Shown here piece after piece: positions 24,696 to 32,762 of a DNA stretch of 34,912 nucleotides. The notes beneath the pieces are model-generated. The model saw nothing but the letters and a program-made list of their open reading frames with translations, was not told the origin of the DNA and ran no database searches. Location of the stretch: NCBI GenBank assembly GCA_017395425.1, contig JAFPUM010000050.1, positions 1 to 34,912 of the forward strand, read 5' to 3'. The translations under genes and the position numbers were made by a program. The number at the start of each line of letters is the position of its first letter. Within the stretch, counting starts at the first letter, position 1. The DNA comes from Clostridia bacterium (lineage in GTDB: Bacteria > Bacillota > Clostridia > Oscillospirales > Acutalibacteraceae).

Positions 24696-25520
24696 TCAGG
24701 AATTGCCGAATACAATCTGTTCCGCTTCCGCCACTTTATCAATGAGCTTGGTGTGGGGGAGATAGTAGAACGTATAGCGGTGTCCCTTTTGGAGTTCGCT
24801 GCTGCTGCCGCTGTACCGGAGAGAGAGAGATTCACCGCTGGTGCCTTTGATGATAATTTCCGTTCGTCCCGGTCCCGCCAGAACCCCCATACTGGGAGAA
24901 GCAGCGGAGACGGTGCCTGTGACGGCTGTCAATTCGGGGTCGCTGACCGAAATGTCGCGTATGGAGGGAATGGCCTTCATGATAAACAGTACTGCCAGCA
25001 GGGCAAAGAGTCCTGCCGCTACCCATGCGAACCGACGGCGTATTTTGTGATGTACAACCGAAAAGAGGAAAATCACCGTGGCAACGGTGAAACTCAGAAG
25101 AGCAATGGCGCCCAGATACAGTACATAAACCCCGAGCGGATCGAAGAGAATGCCGAATCCCAGTCCGATCAGAATCATGCTGCACAGCGCCGCTGCCGAT
25201 GTGAGCGCAATAGGGCGAACGGTCGCACGACCGAGCGGGATCAAGCCGTTGTCAGCGAGGGGATTGCCCAGTGCGTCCACAACCTGTATCCGTGTAAAAA
25301 AGATAAAATAGCGCAGAATGAGCGCTGCTGTCGCCAGAGATAGCAGCAATCCGGCGGCGAGAAAGAAAAATCCGACGCGGCTGTCAAGCGTCAGCCACGA
25401 CGGCATGATGGCGCCGTATCGTCGGCTGACACCGATAATGCCCAGAAGAACCGTTCCCGCCAATGTGGCGGCTGTGACCGGCACCCCTTTTGCTATTTTT
25501 TGCTGCATATTTTGCTGCAT
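24696..25520 (-). CDS. Hypothetical membrane protein
   Basis: 274 residues, family not recognised. About five hydrophobic segments (near 14-31, 48-72, 103-125, 128-152 and 160-180) are followed by a soluble C-terminal domain (about 185-274) rich in Ser, Gly and beta-type sequence (ITVSD-like strands, EIIIKGTSGESLSLRY, RYTFYYLPHTK). The start at 25520 has AAGGA 9 bases upstream. The first codons are duplicated (MQQN MQQK) by a 12-base tandem repeat. It sits between two Ig-repeat genes but shares no repeat with them. Confidence 0.7.
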   Translation of the reverse strand: MQQNMQQKIAKGVPVTAATLAGTVLLGIIGVSRRYGAIMPSWLTLDSRVGFFFLAAGLLLSLATAALILRYFIFFTRIQVVDALGNPLADNGLIPLGRATVRPIALTSAAALCSMILIGLGFGILFDPLGVYVLYLGAIALLSFTVATVIFLFSVVHHKIRRRFAWVAAGLFALLAVLFIMKAIPSIRDISVSDPELTAVTGTVSAASPSMGVLAGPGRTEIIIKGTSGESLSLRYSGSSSELQKGHRYTFYYLPHTKLIDKVAEAEQIVFGNS

Positions 25521-25521
25521 A
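25498..25521. repeat. 12-base tandem duplication at the start of the membrane-protein gene
   Basis: TTTTGCTGCATA occurs twice in tandem (25498-25509 and 25510-25521), placing two ATG codons 12 bases apart in frame on the minus strand. The outer one (25520) has the better ribosome binding distance. Confidence 0.8.
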
Positions 25522-25592
25522 TTTCAAAATCCTTCCTGATGATGGTGTCCTGATAATCATGTCATCATGGTATACCAACCACATTTTACCAT

Positions 25593-25621
25593 ATATTAAC
25601 ACACTATTAACAAATTGTCAA
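25593..25621 (-). promoter_or_regulatory. Promoter of the membrane-protein gene
   Basis: Minus strand: TTGACA (25616-25621), 17-base spacer, TAATAT (25593-25598). A 10-base palindrome TGGTATACCA (25568-25577) lies just downstream in the leader and could be an operator. Confidence 0.65.
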
Positions 25622-25699
25622 TGGTGTTTTTTGTGATGGATTCCCTATGCCATTTCATGCCGCAAATCGCGGTTATCCCACAGTTTCTGCAAATTCCAC

Positions 25700-25728
25700 T
25701 TGCAATTGAAGGAATTTTGTGATAATAT
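25700..25728 (+). promoter_or_regulatory. Promoter of the unknown gene and CAP gene
   Basis: TTGCAA (25700-25705), 17-base spacer, TAATAT (25723-25728). No other promoter is obvious before the CAP gene, so both may be read from it. Confidence 0.6.
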
Positions 25729-25787
25729 GAAAGACAGATTTGATTTTGCCTGAATGACTTTATGATAGAAGGAGCGAAGTAAAACGG

Positions 25788-26540
25788 ATGAACGGTGAAT
25801 TGATGAACCTGTTTCAGCTTACGCTGGCAGCCAGACAGTCCCTTCGCACGGAGAAAGTCACTTTGCCGCCCTCAGACAGTACATTGGTGGAGGGATATGA
25901 CTTTCAGTTTGCGCAGCGGGGTGAGAAGGACGCGCTGCCCGCTGTACGGACGGAGCGTGTGGCGGATTGGCTTGAACTGCTCCGGACGCGGGGCGCAAGG
26001 GATCTGAAACTGATTGTGGAGGATCAGATTGCCGATTATGAAGCGCTGCGGGGACTTAACGGGTTGCCCTGCTGTCTGATCTGTTTCTATGACGACGGTG
26101 CCACGGTCTGGCAGAAGCGCTGGCTGTATAATGTGGTGAGCAAACGATGCCATGTGCATATGGAAGAATTTGTGATTCCCCAGCCTCCGCAGGAAAAGCC
26201 GATGTTCCGCGACGTCTCGCAGGATATGGTAATGCTGCTGGAGCGGCTGCGGGCATTGGCGCAGAAGCTGGAACTGAGCCGTTTTGCCTTTGCGTTCCGT
26301 GCGGCACAAAACAAACTGCAAGCCAATTTTGTGCCTGCCGATGGTATGATGTCACCGGCGCACCGCCGTCTGTTGGCGGCAGCGACAGAAGCCTATGTGT
26401 TTGACGGTGAAGTGCCGTGGACCGAAGAGGGCAAAGCAGCTGCGGAGCAAAAGGGATTGCTGGAGGAATACCAATTGCTTACGGGAGAACTCTATCGTGG
26501 CATTGCGCTGTCCTATATGTATGCCGCCAACGAATGGTAA
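25788..26540 (+). CDS. Hypothetical soluble protein
   Basis: 250 residues, not recognised. It has no signal peptide or membrane segment and is probably cytoplasmic. Visible features are a charged N-terminal half, a hydrophobic strand LPCCLICFYDDGATVWQKRWLY with a Cys pair, a likely helical stretch (about 145-180, VMLLERLRALAQKLELSRFAFAF) and an acidic C-terminus. GAAGGAG lies about 13 bases before the ATG; a second in-frame ATG lies at 25803. It stops 45 bases before the CAP gene on the same strand, so a shared transcript is likely, but no functional link is evident. Confidence 0.7.
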   Translation: MNGELMNLFQLTLAARQSLRTEKVTLPPSDSTLVEGYDFQFAQRGEKDALPAVRTERVADWLELLRTRGARDLKLIVEDQIADYEALRGLNGLPCCLICFYDDGATVWQKRWLYNVVSKRCHVHMEEFVIPQPPQEKPMFRDVSQDMVMLLERLRALAQKLELSRFAFAFRAAQNKLQANFVPADGMMSPAHRRLLAAATEAYVFDGEVPWTEEGKAAAEQKGLLEEYQLLTGELYRGIALSYMYAANEW

Positions 26541-26585
26541 TCATCTTTTTACCTGAGATTATCAAAATATAAGGAGGTTTTTTCA

Positions 26586-28220
26586 TTGAAAAAAGGTTGT
26601 AAAAGAGCATGGTCCCTGTCGGTACTGCTGCTGACGCTGGCATTTGTGTTCACGCTGCCGGCACAGACGGCGGGGGTCATACAGGGACAAACCGTGTATG
26701 CTGCTGCCACCTACGGAAGCAAACAGATGGAAGAATATGCGCGTGAAGTGGCGATACTGGTCAACCGTGAGCGCCGGGCGAAAGGGCTCAGTCCGCTGAA
26801 ACTGTCCGACAAGCTGAGCGAAGTGGCCATTCTGCGCGCCAAAGAGACCGAAACGCTCTTTTCTCATACCCGTCCCAACGGCACAAGCTGCTTTACCGCG
26901 ATGGACGAGGCAGAAATCGACTATTACTACGCAGGTGAAAACATCGCCTATGGGCAGAAGACGCCCGAAGCGGTGATGAACGCGTGGATGAATTCGGAGG
27001 GACACCGCAACAATATTCTCAGCGAGACGCCCAATTATCTCGGCGTAGGCGTGACCTATAACAATAACCGTTTCTATTGGGTGCAGCTTTTTGCTTCATC
27101 CGGCAATCTGAACGGAAAGGTTCCCGCCGATCAGGAAACCGTCACCCGCATTACACAGCACCCCGCCAATTATACCGGCAGGGAGGGGGATACGGCGACT
27201 TTTACAGTCAAGGCAGACGGCGACGGATTGACCTATCAGTGGCAGCTTTCGGACGATCAGGGCAAGACATGGCGTACAAGCCTGACCAAATCGTCCACCT
27301 ATACCGCCAAGCTTAGTGACAAGAATGACGGCCGCTATTTGTGCTGCATTGTAACCGACGCATATGGCAACCGTCTGATCTCCAATTCCGCCGTGATGAA
27401 GATTGCCAAGCTGACCATTACGCACCAACCCAGCGATGCCTCAGCCGGTCTGGGAGCGCAGGTGAATTTTGTGGTCAAAGCAACCGGCGAGAGCCTGTTG
27501 TATCAGTGGCAGCTCAGCGACAACAAGGGCGCTACATGGCGCAACAGCGCGATTCGCACATCGGCGTATTACACAACACTTACCGCTAAGCATAACGGGC
27601 GGTATGTGCGTTGCGTCATCACTGACAAATACGGCAACTCTGCCATATCTGATCAAGCGGAAATGCGCGTTTCTCCCGTGAAGATTACCGGACAGCCTGT
27701 GGATGTCACGGCTTCGCTCGGCGATCAGGTGAAGTTTACGGTCAAAGCCAAGGGCGACGGGCTGACCTACCAATGGCAGCTCAGCGATGACAGCGGCGCG
27801 ACGTGGCGCAGCAGTTCCACCAAGACCGCGATATATACCACGACCCTCAGTGAAAAGAACAACGGACGCTATGTGCGGTGCGTGGTAACGGATGCATACG
27901 GCAATGAGACCGTATCCGGTTCGGCTGCCATGCGGGGACGCAAGGCAAGATTTATTACCCAGCCCGCCTCTGTGACGGCGGAAATGGGTGACCGGGTGAG
28001 TTTCTCCTTCATTGCGGAAGGGGACGGATTGACCTATGAGTGGCAGCTCAGTGATGATCATGGAACGACCTGGCGTAAAAGCTCCACCAAGACGGCAACG
28101 TATAGCACTACCCTCAGTGAGAAGAACAACGGTCGTTCGCTGCGGTGCCTGATTACCGATAAGTACGGCAATCAGGTGGTTTCCCAGACGGTTACCATGA
28201 ATGCCGTAACCGAAGAGTAA
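26586..28220 (+). CDS. Secreted CAP-domain protein with four Ig-like repeats
   Basis: 544 residues from a TTG start with AAGGAGG 8 bases upstream. A signal peptide (about 1-40, ending VYAA-AT) leads to a CAP/SCP domain (about 46-172) with the expected pocket residues His94 (FSHTRPNG), Glu118 (AGENIAYG), Glu138 and His140 (WMNSEGHRNNIL). Bacterial CAP proteins are extracellular; their activity is unsettled. Four Ig-like repeats follow (188-274, 276-362, 365-451, 454-541), each with YQWQLSD (YEWQLSD in the last), TWR and a Cys in the RCxxTD strand. The repeats match those of the lysozyme and LRR proteins nearby. There is no LPxTG sorting signal; retention in the wall would need another mechanism. 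Confidence 0.9.
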   Translation: MKKGCKRAWSLSVLLLTLAFVFTLPAQTAGVIQGQTVYAAATYGSKQMEEYAREVAILVNRERRAKGLSPLKLSDKLSEVAILRAKETETLFSHTRPNGTSCFTAMDEAEIDYYYAGENIAYGQKTPEAVMNAWMNSEGHRNNILSETPNYLGVGVTYNNNRFYWVQLFASSGNLNGKVPADQETVTRITQHPANYTGREGDTATFTVKADGDGLTYQWQLSDDQGKTWRTSLTKSSTYTAKLSDKNDGRYLCCIVTDAYGNRLISNSAVMKIAKLTITHQPSDASAGLGAQVNFVVKATGESLLYQWQLSDNKGATWRNSAIRTSAYYTTLTAKHNGRYVRCVITDKYGNSAISDQAEMRVSPVKITGQPVDVTASLGDQVKFTVKAKGDGLTYQWQLSDDSGATWRSSSTKTAIYTTTLSEKNNGRYVRCVVTDAYGNETVSGSAAMRGRKARFITQPASVTAEMGDRVSFSFIAEGDGLTYEWQLSDDHGTTWRKSSTKTATYSTTLSEKNNGRSLRCLITDKYGNQVVSQTVTMNAVTEE

Positions 28221-28251
28221 CGGTTACGATTTGATAAATAATCCATCGCAA

Positions 28252-28305
28252 AACAGCGCACACGCTGTCTGAATGAAAATCAGGCAATGTGTGCGCTGTT
28301 ATTTT
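28252..28305. terminator. Bidirectional terminator between the CAP and LRR genes
   Basis: Perfect 12-bp stem (28252-28263 with 28289-28300) with an inner GTCTGA/TCAGGC stem, followed by ATTTTG. The LRR gene stops at 28328 from the other side. A separate 7-bp hairpin (28206-28212 with 28221-28227) overlaps the CAP stop codon. Confidence 0.78.
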
Positions 28306-28327
28306 GTGCTTGTTTTGCTGAGAGCTA

Positions 28328-31300
28328 CTATGCGGCTTTCATGGTCACGACTTTGGAAATAAGGGTGTTGCCGTATTTGTCCGTGACCAGACAGCGGAGG
28401 CTTCTGCCGTTGTTTTTGGCAGAGAGCGTAGTAGAATAGCTGGCGGTTTTCACGGAACTGTTGCGCCATGTGCTGCCGTCGTCAGAGAGCTGCCATTGAT
28501 AGGTCAGGGTGCCGGGACCCTGTGCCGTCACTTGGAAGGATACCCGTTCTCCCATTCCCGCTTTGACGCTGACGGGCTGCTTGGTAATCTGAAGCGAAGA
28601 AATCTTCATGTAAGCCGCGTTGGATTTGACGGAATGACCGTAAGCGTCGGATACGATGCAGCGGAGATAGCGGGTATTGTTGGTATCGGAAAGAGTGGTG
28701 CAATAGGTATCGGTGCGGTTGCTGCTGTCCCGCCACGAGGCGCCCTTGTTGTCGGAGAGCTGCCACTGATAGCGGAGACTGCTGCCGGTCGCCTTTATGC
28801 GGAAGGTGACAAGATCCCCCTTGAGGGCAGTCACGCTCGCGGGCTGGGCGGTAATGACGGGTACGGTGGAGGTGCTTGTCATACAGGCGGCGTTGGAAGC
28901 GATGGAATTGCCGTATTTATCGGATACAACGCAGCGCACAAAGCGACCGTCATTTTTGGAGGAAATGGTGGTGGAATAAGTGTCGGTCTGATTGCTGCTG
29001 TTGCGCCAGTTGGTGCCCTGATCATCACTCAGCTGCCACTGATAGGTGATGCCGGGACCGCTGGCGCCGATCCGGAAGGTGACCGCTTCGCCTTGCGCCG
29101 CCTGTACATCGACCGGCTGGCGGCTGATGGTGAGGGAAGAAACCTTCATGTAAACGGCGTTGGTCTTGGCAACATGATTATGGTTGGTGTTGGCGATGTA
29201 GCAGCGGACATAACGTCCGCTGTTGTTTTTGGTGAGAACCGTTTCGTAAATAGTGGAAGTGCAGGAGACATTGTTCCATGTTACACCCTTGTCGTCGCTG
29301 ATCTGCCATTGATAAGAATTGCCTCCTTCGGCGGTGACGCGGAAAGTCACGCTGTCGCCTGCCAGCCCCGTGACACTCTGGGGCTGTGAGGTGATTTTCA
29401 CTCTGTTGAGGTAGATAGATGCCGTCTTTGAAATAATAGTCGAACCCCCGGCGTCCTTGATGACGCACCGCATCATGCGATTTTTCATGGCTTCGGTCAT
29501 GGTATCGGTGAAAATAGACGTTGTCTGCTCCGTATCGACCCATGTTTTGCCGCTGTCATCGCTGAACTGCCACAGGTAAGTCAGATTTTTGCCGGTGGCG
29601 GTCACGCTCATGGAGAAGGTATTGCCAGCTATGCGTGTCACGCTTTGCGGTTGCTGCTGTATGGTGGGAGGATTGCACTTGAGGCGCACGGTCTGGGAAG
29701 TAGCGGTATGACCCTGACTGTCCGAGACCACGCAGCGCAGATATTGACCGACATTCTGTTCGGTCAGCGTGAGGGTGCAGCTGCTGCGGATGAACTGATT
29801 AGACAGATCTTCATTCACCACGCAGTCCGCGGGTACGCTCTGCCAGCTTTTTTTGTCAGAACTGAGCTGCCACTGATAGGTCAGATTGCCATAGGCGTTG
29901 GCGCTGCACTGATAGGTCAATGGCTGTCCGAAATCGCCGGTTTTGCTGGAGGAAGGCTGCGTGCTGATGGCAAATCCGGTGAGCAGATTTATCGTCCGTG
30001 AAATGACACGGTTGCCGTATTGGTCAGCAACAATGCAGCGAAGATAGATGGGGTTGTAATTGCTGTGGCGTAATTCATACCGACAGAAACTGTCTGTCGA
30101 GTCGATGTTTGTCCAATAGTCTCCCTCGTCCCCCGCATATTGCCCCTTCTGCCACTGATAGGTCAGACCTTCGCCGACCGCCTCAATGGAAAATTTGACA
30201 AGACTGCCATTGGAACCGATTCCGTCATAGGGCTGGGTGATGATGCGGGGCGGTTCGATGATTCTGACGGGGAACGTGGCGGTCAGATTCTCATAGGAGA
30301 CAGTGACGGTCTGCGTGCCGGTGGTATCAAAAGCCATCGGCGTATAGGCGAAACCGTCGATTAACTGACGGGTGGCACCGTTGGCATAATGCAGGAGCAC
30401 CATCAGCCCGTCGGGTTCAAACGGTTGACCGACAACATAGACGGTTTTGCAGGGCAAACTGGTGATCGAAAGAGAAACAGGCGGTTCGTCCGGTATGGAT
30501 ACCGTCTCGGCAAATGTGACCGAAGCGTTCAGAAGCGCATCATTGCCTTCCCCGATATGGTAGCAGAGCGTATTCCACTCGTCGGCACTGCCCATATAAT
30601 GCACTTGTTTCAGGGATGTACAGTTGACAAAGGCGTACTCACCGATTTCCGTCACACCCCGACCGATGGTAATTTCCCGGAGTGAGGTGCAGTCGGCAAA
30701 GGTGAAGCTCCCCACGCGGGGGACGCGGTTGGGAATTACAAAGGATTCCAGTTTGGCGCAGCCCTGCGCGAAACCGTCCGTCAGGGAAGCAAGAGGTGCG
30801 TTGACGTCCAGTGTGAGCGAGGACAGATTGGCATTGGGGCTGAAGGTGGTCTGAATCTCCGTCACGGTAGCGGGTAGAATGACCGATTCCAGCGCCGTAC
30901 ATTCTGTAAAGGCGCTTTTCTGAATGGTGCGGAGAGAATTGCCGAGATGAACCGTCCGAAGTGCCGTGCAGCCCCGGAAGGCATATTGTTCCAGCGTTTC
31001 GAGCCGGTTGCCGAAGGTGACTTCTGTCAAAGCAGCGCAGCCTGCAAACATATCCGAAGCGTAAGTCAGGCGGGAATCCGGGTCAAAAGTGACGGTGCGG
31101 AGGGAAGCGTTATTGGAGAAAGCCAGAGAACCAATGGTTTCGACCGACGCGGGAATATGCAGTGTGGTCATATTGCAATATTTAAAAGCACCTTTTCCGA
31201 TGGTTTTCAGACCGCTGCCGAAGGTGACGCTTTTCAGACCGCCCATGGTGACATAGTCTCTGCCGATATAGCCCGCCTGCGGAAAGGCATATTCACCGAT

Positions 31301-32200
31301 GAATTCCAGCGAATCGGGGAACGTGACGTTCTCCAGCGGACAGGCATAAAAGGCATAGTTGCCAATGGAGCGGAGATGCTGCCCGAACGTAAACGATGTC
31401 AGTTTATTGCAGGAAGAAAACGCGCTGTTGCCGATGGATTCCACACCGCCGGGCAGGACAACCGTCTGCAATGCACTGTCCTGTGAAAACAGGCTGTCGG
31501 GAATTCGGGTAATCGGAGAACCGCTCGCAAAGGTGAAGGACTTCAGGCTGGAGCATTTGAAAAAAGCGCCGCTGCCCAGTGTCTCCACCGTAGCGGGAAG
31601 GGTGAACGAGGTAAAGGCACATTCGCCGAAGCCCTCCTGATCGATGATTTTGAGGCACGTCTGGCTGCCGAAGGTCACATTGGTGGCGTTGCAGCCGGAA
31701 AACGCCCATTTTCCGATGCGTTCTACCGAATTGGGAATGGTGATTTTGGCGAGATTTACGCAATCGCCGAAGGCAACGTCATCGATATTCTGCACACGGC
31801 TGCCCAGTTTCAGTGTGGTGAGGGAACCGCAATTCAGGAAGGCGTTCTTGCCGATGACGGTCACGGAATCGGGAATCGTGACAGATGTCACGGCGCTGCC
31901 CCGGAAGGCGTTATCACAGATAGACGTAATCTGCCCGTAAAAGCGGATATCCGTGAGTTTGCCGCCATACCTCCCATAATAATAGCTGCTGCCGGATTGA
32001 ATCTGCCACGGGGCGGAGGTCATGTCACCGCTGCCGCTGATGTTCAGTACGCCGGTGTCGGGGTTGATGCTCCAGTGGAGATTGTCGCCGCATTCGCCGC
32101 TGGTGGGATAATTGGCAGCCTGTACCGTTTTCCCGCGGCAGCAGAAGAGTATTGCCATGACACAGACGATGATCATGGTCAGGTTCTTTTGTTTCATCAT
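28328..32200 (-). CDS. Giant secreted BspA-type leucine-rich-repeat protein with Big_3 and seven Ig-like repeats
   Basis: 1290 residues. A signal peptide (about 1-28, ending VQA-AN) is followed by the BspA-type N-terminus (LHWSINPDTGVLNISGSGDM) and about 20 LRR_5 repeats (roughly 85-565) of the form FxxCxxLxxVxIPxSVxxIGxxAF. A group-3 bacterial Ig domain (about 575-648) and seven Ig-like repeats (about 651-1290) complete it. The last five repeats are closest to those in the CAP and lysozyme proteins. BspA-like proteins bind host or matrix proteins and other cells; here the role is inferred as surface adhesion. The start at 32200 is preferred because AAAGGAGTG ends 6 bases before it; an ATG at 32218 lies upstream of that site. 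No LPxTG motif is present. Confidence 0.9.
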   Translation of the reverse strand: MMKQKNLTMIIVCVMAILFCCRGKTVQAANYPTSGECGDNLHWSINPDTGVLNISGSGDMTSAPWQIQSGSSYYYGRYGGKLTDIRFYGQITSICDNAFRGSAVTSVTIPDSVTVIGKNAFLNCGSLTTLKLGSRVQNIDDVAFGDCVNLAKITIPNSVERIGKWAFSGCNATNVTFGSQTCLKIIDQEGFGECAFTSFTLPATVETLGSGAFFKCSSLKSFTFASGSPITRIPDSLFSQDSALQTVVLPGGVESIGNSAFSSCNKLTSFTFGQHLRSIGNYAFYACPLENVTFPDSLEFIGEYAFPQAGYIGRDYVTMGGLKSVTFGSGLKTIGKGAFKYCNMTTLHIPASVETIGSLAFSNNASLRTVTFDPDSRLTYASDMFAGCAALTEVTFGNRLETLEQYAFRGCTALRTVHLGNSLRTIQKSAFTECTALESVILPATVTEIQTTFSPNANLSSLTLDVNAPLASLTDGFAQGCAKLESFVIPNRVPRVGSFTFADCTSLREITIGRGVTEIGEYAFVNCTSLKQVHYMGSADEWNTLCYHIGEGNDALLNASVTFAETVSIPDEPPVSLSITSLPCKTVYVVGQPFEPDGLMVLLHYANGATRQLIDGFAYTPMAFDTTGTQTVTVSYENLTATFPVRIIEPPRIITQPYDGIGSNGSLVKFSIEAVGEGLTYQWQKGQYAGDEGDYWTNIDSTDSFCRYELRHSNYNPIYLRCIVADQYGNRVISRTINLLTGFAISTQPSSSKTGDFGQPLTYQCSANAYGNLTYQWQLSSDKKSWQSVPADCVVNEDLSNQFIRSSCTLTLTEQNVGQYLRCVVSDSQGHTATSQTVRLKCNPPTIQQQPQSVTRIAGNTFSMSVTATGKNLTYLWQFSDDSGKTWVDTEQTTSIFTDTMTEAMKNRMMRCVIKDAGGSTIISKTASIYLNRVKITSQPQSVTGLAGDSVTFRVTAEGGNSYQWQISDDKGVTWNNVSCTSTIYETVLTKNNSGRYVRCYIANTNHNHVAKTNAVYMKVSSLTISRQPVDVQAAQGEAVTFRIGASGPGITYQWQLSDDQGTNWRNSSNQTDTYSTTISSKNDGRFVRCVVSDKYGNSIASNAACMTSTSTVPVITAQPASVTALKGDLVTFRIKATGSSLRYQWQLSDNKGASWRDSSNRTDTYCTTLSDTNNTRYLRCIVSDAYGHSVKSNAAYMKISSLQITKQPVSVKAGMGERVSFQVTAQGPGTLTYQWQLSDDGSTWRNSSVKTASYSTTLSAKNNGRSLRCLVTDKYGNTLISKVVTMKAA

Positions 32201-32245
32201 GATAGACACTCCTTTCATGGTGCGAATTGTTTGGCTTACAGGACT

Positions 32246-32274
32246 ATTATACTATTTTTTGGGGATTATGTCAA
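32246..32274 (-). promoter_or_regulatory. Promoter of the LRR gene (perfect consensus)
   Basis: Minus strand: TTGACA (32269-32274), 17 bases, TATAAT (32246-32251). A full consensus promoter for a 3.9-kb secreted protein. Confidence 0.8.
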
Positions 32275-32308
32275 TCCGGTTTGTGGAAAAATTGTACGTG
32301 AGAAAGGC

Positions 32309-32337
32309 TTTACATTCACATGATAATGTGGTAAAAT
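32309..32337 (+). promoter_or_regulatory. Promoter of the TrpR-like operon with palindromic spacer
   Basis: TTTACA (32309-32314), 17-base spacer, TAAAAT (32332-32337). The spacer holds the inverted repeat CACAT-GATA-ATGTG (32317-32330). A palindrome in this position is a typical repressor site, and the first gene of the operon encodes a DNA-binding protein, so autoregulation is a reasonable inference. Confidence 0.6.
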
Positions 32338-32402
32338 ATGATTGTTTTTCGATTTAACGTGCGAAACAGAAGCAAGATTACGATAAGAAGGTATGTATCC
32401 AT

Positions 32403-32762
32403 ATGAGTATGAATCCCGGTAATAAGCTGAAAGACGAGAATCTCGATTTTCTTTTCAGCGGCATTCTGAAACTGGAAACGCTGGACGAATGCTATCAGTT
32501 CTTTGAGGATCTGTGTACCGTCTCAGAGATCAAGGCGATGTCACAGCGGGCGGTGGTTGCCAAGATGCTGCGCGACCATCATGTGTACAGCGACATCGTG
32601 GGACGCACTGGCGCGAGTACGGCAACCATTAGCCGCGTCAATCGTTCGCTGAATTACGGACGGGATGGCTATGATATGATCTTCGGGCGGATGACCGAAG
32701 AAGAGCGTCGGCTCATCGAGACACCGAAAAACGCGGCGGAAGAGGACGGCGAGGCGCAATGA
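32403..32762 (+). CDS. YerC/YecD family TrpR-related DNA-binding protein
   Basis: 119-residue relative of the Trp repressor found across Firmicutes. The helix-turn-helix part is readable: LCTVSEIKAMSQRAVVAKML, then DIVGRTGASTATISRVNRSL (recognition helix), then YGRDGYDMIFGRM. The length is slightly above the usual 95-105 because of an acidic C-terminal tail. Effector and targets are unknown in this family. AGAAGG precedes the ATG at 11 bases. Its TGA overlaps the methyltransferase ATG (ATGA), so the two are translationally coupled. The palindrome in its own promoter is a candidate target. Confidence 0.9.
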   Translation: MSMNPGNKLKDENLDFLFSGILKLETLDECYQFFEDLCTVSEIKAMSQRAVVAKMLRDHHVYSDIVGRTGASTATISRVNRSLNYGRDGYDMIFGRMTEEERRLIETPKNAAEEDGEAQ

